64,000 nucleotides of DNA from JBFONV01 sp040779335 (GTDB lineage: Bacteria > Pseudomonadota > Gammaproteobacteria > Enterobacterales > Alteromonadaceae). This document shows positions 27,064-36,456 of the stretch, in pieces. The translations under genes and the position numbers were made by a program. The first letter of the stretch is position 1; every line of letters begins with the position of its first letter. The notes beneath the pieces were generated by a model, which had not been told where the DNA came from, did no database searches, and saw nothing but the letters and a program-made list of their open reading frames with translations. The DNA is taken from NCBI GenBank assembly GCA_040779335.1, contig JBFONV010000005.1:124001-188000 (forward strand), written 5' to 3'.

Positions 27064-28422
27064 TTATGTTTCAACCTTACTAATTACATAACGAAATTTT
27101 CCAGATTTTTCAGCTTCAATTTTATCGCTAATTTGCACCATAATATTCACAGATTCACCCAACCTTTTTTTGAAGCCTGCAATTATAATTTGCTTAACGC
27201 CTTCGTCATAGGCACCTTCCACGGGCACTACAGTGACAACAGTTTGCTCTATGCTTTCTTGAACTATTTTAAACTCTGAAATTTGAGTTAATTCCCTTAA
27301 AATATAAATTAACGATAATCCATGTAAAATTGTTCCGTTTGCAGCAACGACAAAATCAGTTGAACGCCCTTCTATTTCTTTTAAAACAGGTAATCCGCGC
27401 CCACACTGACAAGGCTCAGTATCCATACTGGCAATATCGCCTGTACGATAACGAATAAAAGGAAAGTCTGCTGTGGCCAGATGAGTCACCACTATTTCAC
27501 CTTGCTTCCCTACTGGCACATTAGCCCCACTCTTATCAACTAACTCCACTATGATGTCTTCTGCCGATATATGCATTTTTCCTTGTGGACACTGATGTGC
27601 AATAAAGCCAGCATCGCGACCACCGTAACCATTTGCCACAGGTGCACCAAACTGGATTTCTATATTCTCACGCTGATACGGGTATAAACGTTCTGAAGTG
27701 ACAAACACAACCTTTATACCTATACCAGTTAGATCAATGTCATGTTCTTTCGCTGTAGTAGCAATCAAGTTAAATACTGAAGGATACCCAAATAACATTT
27801 TCGGACGGACAGTTTTTATTTTTTCAATAAAAGCCAAAATTTTTTTTTCGTTCATATCAAAGGCTGGAATTAAGGTTGAACGAAATAATTTATCACGCAA
27901 TATACGCACTTTATCTTGTGCACCAAGCTCAATTGGTGAGCCCCAGGCAACAACTTCTTTATCGCCAATGTCCACATCCCACCACCGGGTAGCTCGCCAC
28001 TTTTCTGCAACATCATGGCTGACTCGTTCATTACCCAATAAAAAGGTCAATGGCGTACCGCTAGAACCACCGGTGGTAAACGGACTTACCACGCCAGCAT
28101 TATTAGCTTTTAACTGTTCAAAATTATCTCGAATTACCTGTTTATCAAGAAAGGGAAGCTTTTGTAAATCGTTAACACTATTAATGTCATGGCTGGTCAG
28201 ATCAAGGTTGGCAAATAGATTTTGATAATAAGGTACCTCGGCAATGGCATGTTGGATAAAGCGTTTTAATCGTATATTTTGCTGGGTTAATATTTCGTCG
28301 GTTGATAACCATTGTGATTTTTCTAATGCTCTACGGATCTTCACCGTATCGTGCTTTTTCAGTTTTTCATGAAGTGGAAATAATAATGACGATACTAATC
28401 GAGTATAAAGGCTTTTTATCAT
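27064..28422 (-). CDS. CapK/PaaK-like adenylate-forming enzyme
   Basis: The 452-residue member of the phenylacetate-CoA ligase family has the ATP phosphate-binding loop TTGGSSGTP near 117-125, a GYGGRDAGF segment near 270, IVVTHLATADFPFIRYRTGD near 310 (adenylate-binding RTGD core) and a Cys pair CQCGRG near 342. Capsule-locus relatives (CapK) are thought to activate a carboxylate for modification of sugars and do not make phenylacetyl-CoA. The start overlaps the stop of the next upstream gene by one base. No CoA-dependent degradative genes are nearby, which supports the EPS role. Confidence 0.85.
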   Translation of the reverse strand: MIKSLYTRLVSSLLFPLHEKLKKHDTVKIRRALEKSQWLSTDEILTQQNIRLKRFIQHAIAEVPYYQNLFANLDLTSHDINSVNDLQKLPFLDKQVIRDNFEQLKANNAGVVSPFTTGGSSGTPLTFLLGNERVSHDVAEKWRATRWWDVDIGDKEVVAWGSPIELGAQDKVRILRDKLFRSTLIPAFDMNEKKILAFIEKIKTVRPKMLFGYPSVFNLIATTAKEHDIDLTGIGIKVVFVTSERLYPYQRENIEIQFGAPVANGYGGRDAGFIAHQCPQGKMHISAEDIIVELVDKSGANVPVGKQGEIVVTHLATADFPFIRYRTGDIASMDTEPCQCGRGLPVLKEIEGRSTDFVVAANGTILHGLSLIYILRELTQISEFKIVQESIEQTVVTVVPVEGAYDEGVKQIIIAGFKKRLGESVNIMVQISDKIEAEKSGKFRYVISKVET

Positions 28423-29522
28423 TATTTTGCTCTTTCACCATGGTTTAATAAGATCGCGCGATCGTAACAATTTTTCAATTTCATCCACACGTTCGGCCAA
28501 TAAAAACGACTGATAGTCGCTAAGCCATTTTTAATAAGGCTGTCACGTAGTGATTTGTTCTCTAATATTTCAACAACCAAAGTTGCCATCGATTGCGCGT
28601 CGCCAACATTTATTAGCAATGCATCATGCTGATGGGTAACTAACTTAGGTATACCACCTACATTGCTGCTAACGACGGGTGTACCACAGGCTAACGATTC
28701 AATAATGGAATTTGGGGTATTATCAACTGTACTCGTATTTAGCATAACGTCGGCACTTTTATATAATTTTGCAATACCGTCAGGATCAAGACGACCAGTA
28801 AAATTAACGCTGTCGGTTACATTCAATGCTGCCGCTAACTGTTGTAAATTAGCTAATTCTGGTCCAGTACCAGCAACAGAGAGCTTGGCTTGTGGAAATT
28901 GTGCTTTGATTAACGCGAAAGCCTTGATCGCCGTTGCAACATCATAAATTGCTTCTAAATTTCGAGTAACGATTAGATGAGGAGCGGTGATATCACTTGC
29001 TTGTGTTTTAGGACTGAAAACCTCTTGGTCGAGTACATTAGGAACAATATCAGCGCTTTTATTAAAGTCGGCAAACACTTCTTCAAGGAATGTTGACGGT
29101 ACGACTATCGCATGGGCTTTATTTAATGTTCTTTTAACTAGCCACCAGGACTGTTCAAAGAAATCACGAGCGTAACCGCCTCGGTAATTAATGATAATAG
29201 GTTTGCTAAGCAAACGCGCGATAATAACAGCAGGTGTAGTGAACAAGTGCCACGACCAACCTGAATTTGCCATGATATGCACAACATCAGCGGTTTTTAT
29301 TTGCTTATACAAATCAAAAAAATAGGGTACCAAGCGAAATAATGCTCGAACCAACGGAATATTTCCTATCCAACTGGGCTTGTAAGGTTTATTCATTTGT
29401 ACGATAGCAACATCTAGGTGTTCTGAAATTAAAAATTCAGCCAATTTTCGTGTTTGATTTGCCATACCGCCTGCGGGTGGCGGCAATGGACCAACAATCA
29501 CTACCTTTTCCAATGCTGACAT
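28422..29522 (-). CDS. Glycosyltransferase family 4 protein
   Basis: The 366-residue GT-B protein has the N-terminal glycine-rich VGPLPPPAGGMANQTRKL (11-28), an IIINYRGGYARDF acceptor-side segment near 107 and the C-terminal donor domain ending in the EX7E-type motif SIIESLACGTPVVSSNVGGIPK near 270. The donor sugar is undetermined. It lies in the minus-strand EPS operon, sharing a base with capK and 1 nt from the next glycosyltransferase. Confidence 0.9.
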   Translation of the reverse strand: MSALEKVVIVGPLPPPAGGMANQTRKLAEFLISEHLDVAIVQMNKPYKPSWIGNIPLVRALFRLVPYFFDLYKQIKTADVVHIMANSGWSWHLFTTPAVIIARLLSKPIIINYRGGYARDFFEQSWWLVKRTLNKAHAIVVPSTFLEEVFADFNKSADIVPNVLDQEVFSPKTQASDITAPHLIVTRNLEAIYDVATAIKAFALIKAQFPQAKLSVAGTGPELANLQQLAAALNVTDSVNFTGRLDPDGIAKLYKSADVMLNTSTVDNTPNSIIESLACGTPVVSSNVGGIPKLVTHQHDALLINVGDAQSMATLVVEILENKSLRDSLIKNGLATISRFYWPNVWMKLKNCYDRAILLNHGERAK

Positions 29523-29523
29523 G

Positions 29524-30729
29524 TTATTTACCTAGTAGTTTACTATATACAGGTAAGTAATTACTTACACTATTATGCCAATTGCGGACGTTTTCGACAT
29601 ATTTTCGACCATTTTTTAATATTTCGGGCCATGTATCTCGAGCAGCTAACAACTCAACAATCCGCTGACTTAAATGGTCAACATCATCGGCTTTAAACAA
29701 GAACCCATTTTGATTATCAGTGATTAGCTCTTTATGTCCACCAACATCGGAAGCGAGTACTGGCTTACCTTGAGCCATGGCTTCAAGTGGCTTTAATGGG
29801 GTAACTAAATCGGTTAAACGCATCGACTTCCTAGAGTAAACCAACAAGTCAACTAGGCTGTAATATTTACCAACTTCACTATGAGGCACTCGCCCAGTAA
29901 ATATCACATCATTTTCTAAACCTAATGCGATTACTTGTGCCCTTAAGTTGTCTTCTTGTGGGCCACCACCGACTAATAACAGTTTAACATCAGGATTCTG
30001 TTTTATTACCGCGGGCATGGCAGCGATAGTTAGATCAATACCTTCATAACCATAAAAAGATCCCAAAAAGCCCAAGACTTGTTTACCTTCAAGTTTTAAT
30101 AGTTGTTCAAGCTGGCTATCTTTTTCACTGATCCATTCAAACTGATCGATATTGACGGCATTGGCGATAACCGTAAATTTACTTTCTTCAAAGCCGCGCT
30201 GAATTAAATCGTTTTTTAAGCCTGCACAAATAGTTGTTACCGCATTGGCATTTTTTACCACATGGGTCTCCATTTTGCGCGTTAAACGATAGCGCCAATC
30301 ATTTTCCTGACACGTACCATGATCGACTGCAGCATCTTCCCAAAAAGCTCTAATTTCATAAACAACTGGAATATTGGCCTTTCGCCCTGCCTTTAAGGCA
30401 GCTAAACCATTGAGTGCAGGTGAATGAGCATGAATAATATCGGGTTTTTCAATCTCAATAACGTCTAGAATTCTTTTTACCATCGGCTGTATATAAGCCA
30501 TTTGATTCAACGCAGGTAATTTCGACATTAAACCAGAAATCGGTGCTGCACGATAAAAAGTTAAGCCATCTACCTCTTCCGTCTCTATCGCGTTATTTCC
30601 ATGTTTAGGACTTGTAACATGACAAGTCTCAATACCTAACTGATGCTGCTGCTTTAAAATAGAGCGAGTGCGAAAGGTATAACCACTATGCAAAGGAATA
30701 GAATGATCTAATACGTGTAATATTTTCAT
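29524..30729 (-). CDS. PEP-CTERM/XrtA system glycosyltransferase (TIGR04063 type)
   Basis: The 401-residue GT4 protein starts MKILHVLDHSIPLHSGYTFR, the diagnostic N-terminus of the XrtA-associated family. It continues with TRSILKQQHQLG, VYEIRAFWEDAAVDHGT near 128 and the donor domain (LGFLGSFYGYEGID near 217, LLVGGGPQEDNLR near 248, KPLEAMAQGKPVLASDVGGH near 305). It probably adds a sugar to the lipid-linked repeat. It starts 5 nt after the amidotransferase stop, and these two genes are neighbours in many XrtA loci. Confidence 0.92.
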   Translation of the reverse strand: MKILHVLDHSIPLHSGYTFRTRSILKQQHQLGIETCHVTSPKHGNNAIETEEVDGLTFYRAAPISGLMSKLPALNQMAYIQPMVKRILDVIEIEKPDIIHAHSPALNGLAALKAGRKANIPVVYEIRAFWEDAAVDHGTCQENDWRYRLTRKMETHVVKNANAVTTICAGLKNDLIQRGFEESKFTVIANAVNIDQFEWISEKDSQLEQLLKLEGKQVLGFLGSFYGYEGIDLTIAAMPAVIKQNPDVKLLLVGGGPQEDNLRAQVIALGLENDVIFTGRVPHSEVGKYYSLVDLLVYSRKSMRLTDLVTPLKPLEAMAQGKPVLASDVGGHKELITDNQNGFLFKADDVDHLSQRIVELLAARDTWPEILKNGRKYVENVRNWHNSVSNYLPVYSKLLGK

Positions 30730-30734
30730 TTTTC

Positions 30735-32627
30735 TTACGCTTCCTCAGCACTTTTATAAAACGAAGCAAACATCAACAATGTCCATAAAGGTGCACTGTA
30801 TTCGCGACGGCCAGACTGATGGTCGTCTAACCAACGTTTAATGGTGTTCATGTTAAACAAGCCACTCTCAGCTATTTGTTCACTTAATAATGCATCACGT
30901 AATTTTTCTTTTAAAGGCCCTCTAAACCAATCGGTTAGTGGCACTCTAAAGCCCATTTTATTGCGATATAAAACATCGTTGGGTAAATGCGGCTCCATCG
31001 CTTTTTTTAATAAATATTTACCGCAACCGTTTTTAATTTTTAATGACGTAGGCACTGTTGCCGTCCATTCAACAAATTTATGATCAAGAAATGGAACTCT
31101 GACTTCTAGACTATGCGCCATACTGGCACGATCGACTTTGGTCAAAATATCTCCAACCAAATAAGTTTTAATATCCAAATATTGCAACAAAGAAAGCGGA
31201 TCATGGCCATCAAAGTTATTTTCATGCTCTCTAAAGACTTCAAGCGCTGAATAACCATTGAGAGCTTGGTATAGCTCAGGTGAAAACAACTCTTTTCGCT
31301 GTTGATTCGTTAAAATAGAGACCCCGTGAAAGTAACCTTCTGTGGTGTCCATCGCTAAAGATTGGAAAGTTGATTTTGCACGTAAAAACTGTGGCGCCCA
31401 ATCCAGTTTAGGGTATATTTTCCCTAGAGTGCCAAACAAGGGCTTGCGTATTACGTCAGGTAGTATTGAACGTACTTTTTCTTCATTCATCAATAAATTA
31501 TAACGACGATAACCCGCTAGCAATTCATCTGCACCATCGCCCGATAAACACACTGTCACTTTTTCTCTCGCTAGTTGGCAAACCCGATAAGTAGGCATAG
31601 CAGAACTATCCGCATAAGGTTCATCATATAGTGTAGCGAGTTCATCCACTAACGAAAAGTCATCACTAGCAACAATTTTTTCTTGATGAGCAGTGTTATA
31701 TCTTGCAGCAACCTCGCGGGCAAAATCAGTTTCATTGTAATCTTTAACATCAAAACCAATAGAGCAAGTATTGACTGGTTGATCAGATAATTGCGACATC
31801 ATGGCAACAACAGCACTAGAGTCAACGCCACCTGATAGGAACGACCCTAATGGTACTTCTGCCATCATATGACTATCAACTGCCTTTTTAAACTGCGTTA
31901 CCATTTCGATTTGGTATTCACTTTCGCTGCGCTCTATTTGCTTGGCATAACTAACATCCCAATATTTTTTAATCTCTGGGACTTTATCCCCTACTTTTAT
32001 CGTTAAGGTGTGACCGGGCTCAAGCTTAGCGACTTGTTGATAAATAGTATGAGGTTCAGCGACATACCCTAAGGCAAAGTATTGCTCGATGGCTTTACTA
32101 TCAATTTTTTTATTTAATCCTGGCACTAAAGCTATGCTTTTTAGCTCAGAGGCAAAAAATAATCGATTGTTAATAATCGAATAAAATAGTGGCTTAATAC
32201 CTAAGCGATCTCGGGCAATAAACAGTGATTTTTCTTGTTGGTGCCAAACAGCAAAAGTAAACATACCCTGCAATCGTTCAACACATTCAGCTCCCCACTG
32301 AATATACGCATTTAAGATAACTTCAGTATCCGAGTGAGTACTAAACTGATAGCCAAGCTGCTCTAATTCTTTACGGGTATCCTGAAAGTTATAAATTTCA
32401 CCATTAAAGATCAAAACAAAATTGCCATCACTGCTGGTCATAGGCTGTTGACCAGACGACAAATCAATAATAGACAAGCGTCGATGCCCTAAAGCGACAT
32501 GTTCATCAACGTATTCGCCCCCTTCATCTGGGCCACGATGAAACTGTGCTTGATTCATTTTACTCAACAATGTTTGATCAACAACATTATCAAACTCAAG
32601 GTTTATATACCCAGTTACACCACACAT
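30735..32627 (-). CDS. XrtA/PEP-CTERM system amidotransferase (asparagine synthetase-like)
   Basis: The 630-residue class II glutamine amidotransferase has catalytic Cys2 (MCGVTGY), RGPDEGGEY near 31 and NGEIYNF near 74. It is joined to an asparagine-synthetase-type PP-loop domain (SFLSGGVDSSAVVAM near 255, LSGDGADELLAGYRRY near 355). Length and order match TIGR03108, the amidotransferase always found in XrtA EPS loci. It is thought to amidate a sugar carboxylate or other acceptor in place of free aspartate. Genomic context, not sequence, separates it from AsnB. Confidence 0.9.
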   Translation of the reverse strand: MCGVTGYINLEFDNVVDQTLLSKMNQAQFHRGPDEGGEYVDEHVALGHRRLSIIDLSSGQQPMTSSDGNFVLIFNGEIYNFQDTRKELEQLGYQFSTHSDTEVILNAYIQWGAECVERLQGMFTFAVWHQQEKSLFIARDRLGIKPLFYSIINNRLFFASELKSIALVPGLNKKIDSKAIEQYFALGYVAEPHTIYQQVAKLEPGHTLTIKVGDKVPEIKKYWDVSYAKQIERSESEYQIEMVTQFKKAVDSHMMAEVPLGSFLSGGVDSSAVVAMMSQLSDQPVNTCSIGFDVKDYNETDFAREVAARYNTAHQEKIVASDDFSLVDELATLYDEPYADSSAMPTYRVCQLAREKVTVCLSGDGADELLAGYRRYNLLMNEEKVRSILPDVIRKPLFGTLGKIYPKLDWAPQFLRAKSTFQSLAMDTTEGYFHGVSILTNQQRKELFSPELYQALNGYSALEVFREHENNFDGHDPLSLLQYLDIKTYLVGDILTKVDRASMAHSLEVRVPFLDHKFVEWTATVPTSLKIKNGCGKYLLKKAMEPHLPNDVLYRNKMGFRVPLTDWFRGPLKEKLRDALLSEQIAESGLFNMNTIKRWLDDHQSGRREYSAPLWTLLMFASFYKSAEEA

Positions 32628-32636
32628 AAAATACCC

Positions 32637-33749
32637 TTAAACCAACTCTTGATATATTGATAAATAAGCTGACACCATTGCATGCTCACTAAACTGTTCA
32701 ATTACTCTACTTTTACCCGCATTACCATGGAGCAAAATTAACTCAGGTTGCTGCACATAACTAATCATTGCTTGCGCTAATTGTTCCGTATTGGCCTTCT
32801 CAACCAATAAACCGTGCCTATCTTGTAATACTAATTCGGGGATCCCACCAACACTTGTACTAATAATGGGTAACCCCGAGGCCATCGCTTCTAAAATCGT
32901 CATCGGTATACCTTCGGCAAGCGAAGACAAAACAAAAACGTCCAATGAGTTTAAAGTATTGGGGATTTCATTACTATTACCAGTAAACTCAACGTGTTGT
33001 GTTATTTTTAATAAATTAGCAAGTTCTTCTAATTTATTTCGACTTGGTCCATCACCTACTATTTTTAAATTACAAGTAACTTGATGGCAATGTTCACTGG
33101 CAAGTAACAACGCAAATGCATGTAATAAATTTTGCTGATCTTTTATTGGTGCTAAGCGAGCAACAGTACCAAACACGAGTTCATTAGCTTGATGTGGCCT
33201 ATTTTGATTATTCTCAAAACGTTGATAGTCCATACCGTTGTACACAAGTTTGACTTTTTCGGGTGAAATGGCCACGTAATTAACCAGCCACTGTTCAAGG
33301 TCCTTAGATACAGGAACAAAATAATCAACGAAATATGACATCATTTTACGCAAAAAATTATGCTTTTTATTAAGTCCCTGAGGATCTCCTATATCACGTC
33401 CGTGTTCAGCGTGGATATGACCTTTTACACCAGCTAGCATGGCGATCGGATGATATTCAACAGTTGAAATATTATAAGTATGTAAAATAGCCGGTTTTAT
33501 TCGGCGTAAATGTTTGAATAATTTAAAATGAGTAGATAAATCGTTACCTGTTTTTTTATTTAATTCAATAATTTCAATGTTGTCAGTGAGATTCTTTGCA
33601 AAACTAGAGGCATGAGTTAATGAAATAATCACATGACGAAAAGGAGCTTGTGACATACCATTAATGGTATTGACTAAAACTCGCTCTAACCCTCCTACAT
33701 CAAAGCAATAGATCAAGTGAACTATCGTTTTTTTATGATCTTCTTTCAC
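32637..33749 (-). CDS. PEP-CTERM/XrtA system glycosyltransferase (TIGR03088 type)
   Basis: The 370-residue GT4 protein has the starting signature IVHLIYCFDVGGLERVLVNT (9-28), HAEHGRDIGDPQG near 113, VFGTVARLAPIKDQ near 191 and the donor-site helix EGIPMTILEAMASGLPIIST near 280. TIGR03088 proteins occur only in XrtA/PEP-CTERM EPS loci. It lies directly after xrtA with a 4-nt overlap. The sugar is unknown. Confidence 0.92.
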   Translation of the reverse strand: MKEDHKKTIVHLIYCFDVGGLERVLVNTINGMSQAPFRHVIISLTHASSFAKNLTDNIEIIELNKKTGNDLSTHFKLFKHLRRIKPAILHTYNISTVEYHPIAMLAGVKGHIHAEHGRDIGDPQGLNKKHNFLRKMMSYFVDYFVPVSKDLEQWLVNYVAISPEKVKLVYNGMDYQRFENNQNRPHQANELVFGTVARLAPIKDQQNLLHAFALLLASEHCHQVTCNLKIVGDGPSRNKLEELANLLKITQHVEFTGNSNEIPNTLNSLDVFVLSSLAEGIPMTILEAMASGLPIISTSVGGIPELVLQDRHGLLVEKANTEQLAQAMISYVQQPELILLHGNAGKSRVIEQFSEHAMVSAYLSIYQELV

Positions 33750-35215
33750 TGAACTCTATTCCCAAATACCATATTATATTTTTTCAAAAACTGTTCGTAA
33801 TCTTCTACTTTATCCGAATTGTTTCCGAGACTAATAGCGATGATGTGCCCGCCTCCTGTTCCTCCAGAAAGTTTATCGAACAACTGTGCAAACTTAATCC
33901 TTAATTTATCAAATGACTGATATTCGCCAACCTGATACCAATAAAGAATATTTTTTTGTTGTCCTGCAGCATTAGTTAAAAACAGTAACTTTGCCGAAAT
34001 TGTTTCGGCATTGTTCTCAATTTGAATATTCCTTTCCTTGATTTTCGACCATTGCTCAACAAAATATATTTGATTACTCCAGCTGATCAATTCGCTAGTT
34101 GAATTATCAATGGGATAATAACCGATAAATATTTCCGAATTATCATCAGCAGATATACCGAAGTATGATTGAGTCGCCATACTAAAACGAGGCTGCCAAC
34201 TAACGTCTGTTATACTATTAAAAGTTCCCTTGGCGTTTTCAATAGCGGTACTTACAGACACCTGCTTTACTGGATTTGCTATGACCGTATATTCATATAC
34301 AGGCTTAAAAGAGAGCACTAACAATGACAACAAAACAACTGAACTGCGTTTTTGTTGTATCAAAATAATAGTACTTTGATCAGTTGATAATTCTTCCTCA
34401 ACAGTATCTTCTCGCCAGAATCTCCCTATGGCCATTAATAGCAGTAATATAAATGCAAAGAAGAACCAACCATAAACAAGATGGTCCGCACCTACCGCAT
34501 GTTCCATATTAGAGTAGTGACCAATTGCGATGATACCATAAGCTCGGATTCCATTGGCTAAAATAGGAATTGCGATACATAACAGCACAAAAACAGTTCT
34601 GCGCCAAAAGCTTCGATAAAACAGATATGCGTATAAGAAGCCGATAGCTATCGTTGCAATTAAAAACCGTATGCCCGCACAAGCCTCAGCGACTTCAAAA
34701 GTGCCGTTAGAGACGTAAATGTATAAACCTTCTCGATAAACTGGAATACCCGTTAACTTCACGAGAAAAACACTAATGTCAGCGGTAACGTTTTGTAAAG
34801 CGGGAACAAGCTCTTCCCCCATTGGGATAGCAAGCACTAAGTAAAACAGTGGGAACATTAGTGCTTTAATCATCTGAGTGCCAAAGACAAGCCAAATCAG
34901 ACAGATAAGACTGCCATATGCACAGATTTCTAAGAACAAGTTGATCCCCATTAATTCAGCAAATAAATATGCAATCTGACCAAGCAATAAGGGGACTAAT
35001 AACCAATAGGCAGGTTTAATTTCTATCAAACCTAAGTGATCACGTTTTTCATAAATGAGGTACAACGCTATCGGCAAAATAAAAAAACAGTGCTTATAGG
35101 TTTCAGAACTTAACCAAGTAGCGACCATATTATTTAATGGTTGCCAATAAACCACCATCCAAGCAACAACACAGACAAATAAGGGCAAAAATAATTTTAC
35201 TTTATTTTGTGTCAT
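33746..35215 (-). CDS. xrtA: Exosortase A with C-terminal EpsI domain
   Basis: The 489-residue protein has eight or so membrane segments in residues 1-275. The sortase-like catalytic residues are all visible: Cys179 in EACAGIRFL, Arg224 in NGIRAYG and His245 in DHLVYGWFFF. The soluble C-terminal part (about 305-489) is the EpsI/DUF3485 domain fused to many XrtA proteins. XrtA recognises the PEP-CTERM tail (as in the protein at 49094), cleaves it at the inner membrane and probably hands the protein to the surface glycan. It overlaps the downstream glycosyltransferase start by 4 nt and lies 6 nt from the upstream one. Confidence 0.95.
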   Translation of the reverse strand: MTQNKVKLFLPLFVCVVAWMVVYWQPLNNMVATWLSSETYKHCFFILPIALYLIYEKRDHLGLIEIKPAYWLLVPLLLGQIAYLFAELMGINLFLEICAYGSLICLIWLVFGTQMIKALMFPLFYLVLAIPMGEELVPALQNVTADISVFLVKLTGIPVYREGLYIYVSNGTFEVAEACAGIRFLIATIAIGFLYAYLFYRSFWRRTVFVLLCIAIPILANGIRAYGIIAIGHYSNMEHAVGADHLVYGWFFFAFILLLLMAIGRFWREDTVEEELSTDQSTIILIQQKRSSVVLLSLLVLSFKPVYEYTVIANPVKQVSVSTAIENAKGTFNSITDVSWQPRFSMATQSYFGISADDNSEIFIGYYPIDNSTSELISWSNQIYFVEQWSKIKERNIQIENNAETISAKLLFLTNAAGQQKNILYWYQVGEYQSFDKLRIKFAQLFDKLSGGTGGGHIIAISLGNNSDKVEDYEQFLKKYNMVFGNRVQ

Positions 35216-35221
35216 GCGACA

Positions 35222-36436
35222 TTACTCTTTTAACAACGACAGTAAAGGTTCTAATACACTCTTCCATTGATAATGCTCTTCCATCCATATTCTGTTTTCA
35301 TGACCGATGGATTGTGCACTATCAGGATGTTCAAGGACGCTAATAACAGCTTGAGCAAATTCGTCGCTATCATCAATAATGAGTTTTTTCTGCTGTTCTG
35401 GAAATGAAATTCCTTCTGCAGCCATGGGTGTTAATACTACCGTTTTGGCTAACGCCATGGCTTCTAGAACTTTATTTTGGATCCCTCTGGCAATCCTTAT
35501 CGGTGCGACTGAACAAGACGCTTTAGCGATAAATGGGCGAATATCATGGACTCTACCCGTTACGACGATACCGGAGTGTTGTGCTAACGATTCAACTTCT
35601 GTCGATGGATTGCCGCCGACAATATAAAACAGTAATTCGGGATAGGCTTGATGTATTTTTGGCCAAACATTTTCGGCAAACCAAACCACAGCTTCAACAT
35701 TTGCCCAATAATCCATCGCGCCGGTAAAAGAAATGAATGACCCATTAGGGATCATGCTTTCCTGTTCAAAGTTCGCTACGGGATTAAAAAACTCAATATC
35801 TACACCATTTAAAATACCATGTACTTTAGCTTGCTCGGATATGGGTTGTCGCTTAGCAAACAACGCTGCTTCATCAGGAGAAACGAAAACACTGTGATTA
35901 AATGCATGGCATATTTTGTCTTCATAAGACGCAAGTTTTTGGTATTCACGGTTATATACCCAACGAGCAATACCCGACTTATTTTCCGCATATTGGCGCC
36001 ACTTATCCGAGTCTACATCAACAAAATCAATCACTTTGTTCATTGATTCGTATTCGGCTGATTCACAATATTGTGCCATTGATGAAGAGTATATGAACAC
36101 TTTTTTAATGTCATAACTCGCGACCGTTTGTTGCACCCATTGCTGCATATTGCGATCAAAATAATAGGGAAGTGTAATTGCTTGTCCGGTTAAAAAGGCT
36201 TTTAGCCCTTTAACTTTAGCGATAGTTTTATTTTGATTTAAACAAAAAACAGAACGGCAATAGTCTTCTAAACTACCAGAAAATTGCTCATCATACGGAT
36301 CATCAATAAAACAACCTAAATGAACATCAAATTGCTCACTTAATTTTTTTAAAATATTAAATGAGCGTATCTTATCTCCTTTATTCGGTGGAAATGGAAT
36401 TCGATGACAGAGAAATAATAACGGTTCCTTGTTCAA
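35222..36436 (-). CDS. PEP-CTERM/XrtA system glycosyltransferase (TIGR03087 type)
   Basis: The 404-residue GT4-like protein starts LLFLCHRIPFPPNKGDKIRS (6-25), the diagnostic N-terminus of TIGR03087. It has IDFVDVDSDKWRQYA near 136, SFTGAMDYWANVEAV near 230 and ARGIQNKVLEAMALAKTVV near 318 in the donor half. It sits next to xrtA, as usual for this family. It probably extends the EPS repeat. The donor is not known. Confidence 0.92.
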   Translation of the reverse strand: MNKEPLLFLCHRIPFPPNKGDKIRSFNILKKLSEQFDVHLGCFIDDPYDEQFSGSLEDYCRSVFCLNQNKTIAKVKGLKAFLTGQAITLPYYFDRNMQQWVQQTVASYDIKKVFIYSSSMAQYCESAEYESMNKVIDFVDVDSDKWRQYAENKSGIARWVYNREYQKLASYEDKICHAFNHSVFVSPDEAALFAKRQPISEQAKVHGILNGVDIEFFNPVANFEQESMIPNGSFISFTGAMDYWANVEAVVWFAENVWPKIHQAYPELLFYIVGGNPSTEVESLAQHSGIVVTGRVHDIRPFIAKASCSVAPIRIARGIQNKVLEAMALAKTVVLTPMAAEGISFPEQQKKLIIDDSDEFAQAVISVLEHPDSAQSIGHENRIWMEEHYQWKSVLEPLLSLLKE

Positions 36437-36456
36437 TGCTTTTTCCTCAACACAGG

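Noticed and set aside
27698..28225. 175-codon plus-strand frame opposite the CapK-like gene
   Set aside because: Antisense shadow of a conserved enzyme with a complete motif set.
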